From Flavobacterium sp. (GTDB taxonomy: Bacteria; Bacteroidota; Bacteroidia; Flavobacteriales; Flavobacteriaceae): 16,697 nt of DNA. The position numbers and the translations under genes were made by a program. The stretch spans positions 1 through 16,697 of the forward strand of contig JANJWE010000175.1 of NCBI GenBank assembly GCA_024709705.1, in the 5' to 3' direction. Below are positions 15,824 to 16,697 of the stretch, piece by piece (positions within the stretch are counted from its first letter, which is position 1; each line of letters opens with the position of its first letter). Under the pieces are notes generated by a model. It did no database searches, was not told where the DNA came from, and saw nothing but the letters and a program-made list of their open reading frames with translations.

Positions 15824-16684
15824 ATGTCGTCTCACTACGAAGCACCCATTAGAAAACCTTTAGTTATAGGTGATAAAACTTATCACGACGTAACAGTAGA
15901 TGTAGCTGCCCCTGTTGAAGGGAGAGCCAATAAACAATGGTGGATTGTTTTTTCAATCGCATTAGCCGCTTTTCTTTGGGGATTGGGCTGTATGATTTAC
16001 ACCATTTCTACCGGTATTGGTACATGGGGATTAAACAAAACAGTTGGTTGGGCTTGGGATATTACTAACTTCGTTTGGTGGGTTGGTATTGGTCATGCTG
16101 GAACATTAATATCTGCGGTATTGCTTTTGTTCCGCCAAAAATGGAGAATGGCTATCAACCGTTCTGCAGAAGCAATGACAATTTTTTCAGTAATGCAAGC
16201 AGGTTTATTCCCAATCATTCACATGGGTCGCCCTTGGTTAGGTTATTGGGTATTACCTATTCCAAACCAATTTGGTTCTTTGTGGGTAAACTTTAATTCC
16301 CCTTTACTTTGGGACGTGTTTGCAATTTCAACCTATTTATCTGTTTCATTGGTTTTCTGGTGGACCGGTTTGTTACCTGACTTTGCCATGTTGAGAGACC
16401 GTGCTATAACGCCTTTTACCAAAAGAATTTACTCTGTACTATCTTTCGGTTGGAGTGGTAGAGCAAAAGATTGGCAACGTTTTGAAGAAGTTTCATTAGT
16501 ATTAGCCGGATTAGCAACACCTCTTGTATTATCAGTACATACAATTGTATCATTTGACTTTGCAACGTCTGTAATTCCGGGTTGGCATACTACTATTTTC
16601 CCTCCTTACTTCGTTGCTGGAGCTATCTTCTCCGGTTTTGCCATGGTAAACACCCTTCTCATCATTATGAGAAAGGTTGCCTGA
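15824..16684 (+). CDS. actC: Alternative complex III subunit ActC (NrfD/PsrC family), C-terminally cut
   Basis: The 286 residues visible are the front part of a NrfD/PsrC-type quinol-interacting membrane protein. About six helices can be seen (roughly 38-62, 82-104, 118-135, 160-182, 225-246 and 260-283). Conserved features include GIGHAGTLISAVLLLFRQ (88-105) with His91, and IIHMGRPWLGYW (131-142), which belong to the menaquinol site region. In the complex ActC docks under ActB and passes electrons from menaquinol to its clusters, possibly with proton movement. Family members are commonly about 450-480 residues with further helices, so roughly the last 40 percent is missing. The reading frame ends at a TGA (16682-16684) inside the last 19 bases, which are GC-rich and unlike the gene. 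I regard the stop as probably caused by an artefact at the sequence end; a true nonsense mutation or frameshift is the alternative. Confidence 0.9.
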   Translation: MSSHYEAPIRKPLVIGDKTYHDVTVDVAAPVEGRANKQWWIVFSIALAAFLWGLGCMIYTISTGIGTWGLNKTVGWAWDITNFVWWVGIGHAGTLISAVLLLFRQKWRMAINRSAEAMTIFSVMQAGLFPIIHMGRPWLGYWVLPIPNQFGSLWVNFNSPLLWDVFAISTYLSVSLVFWWTGLLPDFAMLRDRAITPFTKRIYSVLSFGWSGRAKDWQRFEEVSLVLAGLATPLVLSVHTIVSFDFATSVIPGWHTTIFPPYFVAGAIFSGFAMVNTLLIIMRKVA

Positions 16685-16697
16685 CCCGCAACGAGGG
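16679..16697. other. Atypical GC-rich end, probable assembly artefact
   Basis: The last 19 bases (GCCTGACCCGCAACGAGGG) are strongly GC-rich against an AT-rich background, interrupt the actC frame and hold a GTTGC/GCAAC inverted pair with the bases just before (16676-16680 and 16688-16692). CCCGCAACGAG is also the wording of a conserved bacterial 16S rRNA segment, although Bacteroidota 16S genes usually differ at this spot. Nothing further can be assigned. Confidence 0.5.

Noticed and set aside
16685..16697. Start of a 16S rRNA gene at the right edge
   Set aside because: Only 11 bases match an internal 16S word, the following bases differ, and Bacteroidota 16S genes usually differ at this site; too short to call.
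1..16697. CRISPR array, insertion sequence, prophage or toxin-antitoxin/defence genes
   Set aside because: No regularly spaced repeats, transposase, integrase or paired small toxin-like genes were seen; the gene order is core chromosomal.

Overview
The window looks like chromosomal DNA of a Flavobacteriaceae bacterium (Bacteroidota), close to Flavobacterium. The evidence is the AT-rich sequence, the near absence of useful Shine-Dalgarno sites, several upstream regions carrying the Bacteroidota promoter pattern (TTTG, about 19 nt, TAnnTTTG), and gene content typical of the family: a DUF2723 membrane protein, rimP-nusA-infB, and an alternative complex III (act) operon. This assignment is inference from protein and promoter recognition; no database search was possible.

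Positions 1-1600: the 3' end of a metallophosphoesterase gene that starts before the window, then a small thioredoxin-fold protein with no cysteines, then a convergent polysaccharide deacetylase gene whose stop codon lies one base from the thioredoxin stop. Positions 1599-4796 (minus strand): a 1065-residue DUF2723 multi-pass membrane protein of GT-C glycosyltransferase type. A strong hairpin terminator separates it from the deacetylase gene.

Positions 4797-6061: a short intergenic region with an 18-nt palindrome, a self-contained tRNA-Gln(TTG) unit (consensus promoter, tRNA, bidirectional terminator), and a minus-strand two-domain universal stress protein that shares this terminator.

Positions 6065-10721: the rimP-nusA-infB operon for ribosome maturation, transcription elongation/termination and translation initiation. 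Its leader is the most interesting regulatory stretch here: a consensus promoter is followed by a perfect terminator-like hairpin that lies inside a 12-codon mini-ORF just before the rimP start. The operon ends at a bidirectional terminator shared with a convergent secreted SPOR-domain protein.

Positions 11113-16697: a divergent promoter region and the start of the act operon: actA (multihaem cytochrome c with a fused monohaem domain, six CXXCH motifs), actB (Tat-type molybdopterin-oxidoreductase-like protein fused to a four-cluster iron-sulfur domain) and actC (NrfD/PsrC-type quinol-binding membrane subunit). Together these carry electrons from menaquinol through iron-sulfur clusters and haems c towards a terminal oxidase. 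actC stops early at the right edge, where a short GC-rich tail suggests an assembly or contig-end artefact. No mobile elements, CRISPR arrays, rRNA genes or prophage genes were seen, and no gene-free stretch exceeds about 240 bases.
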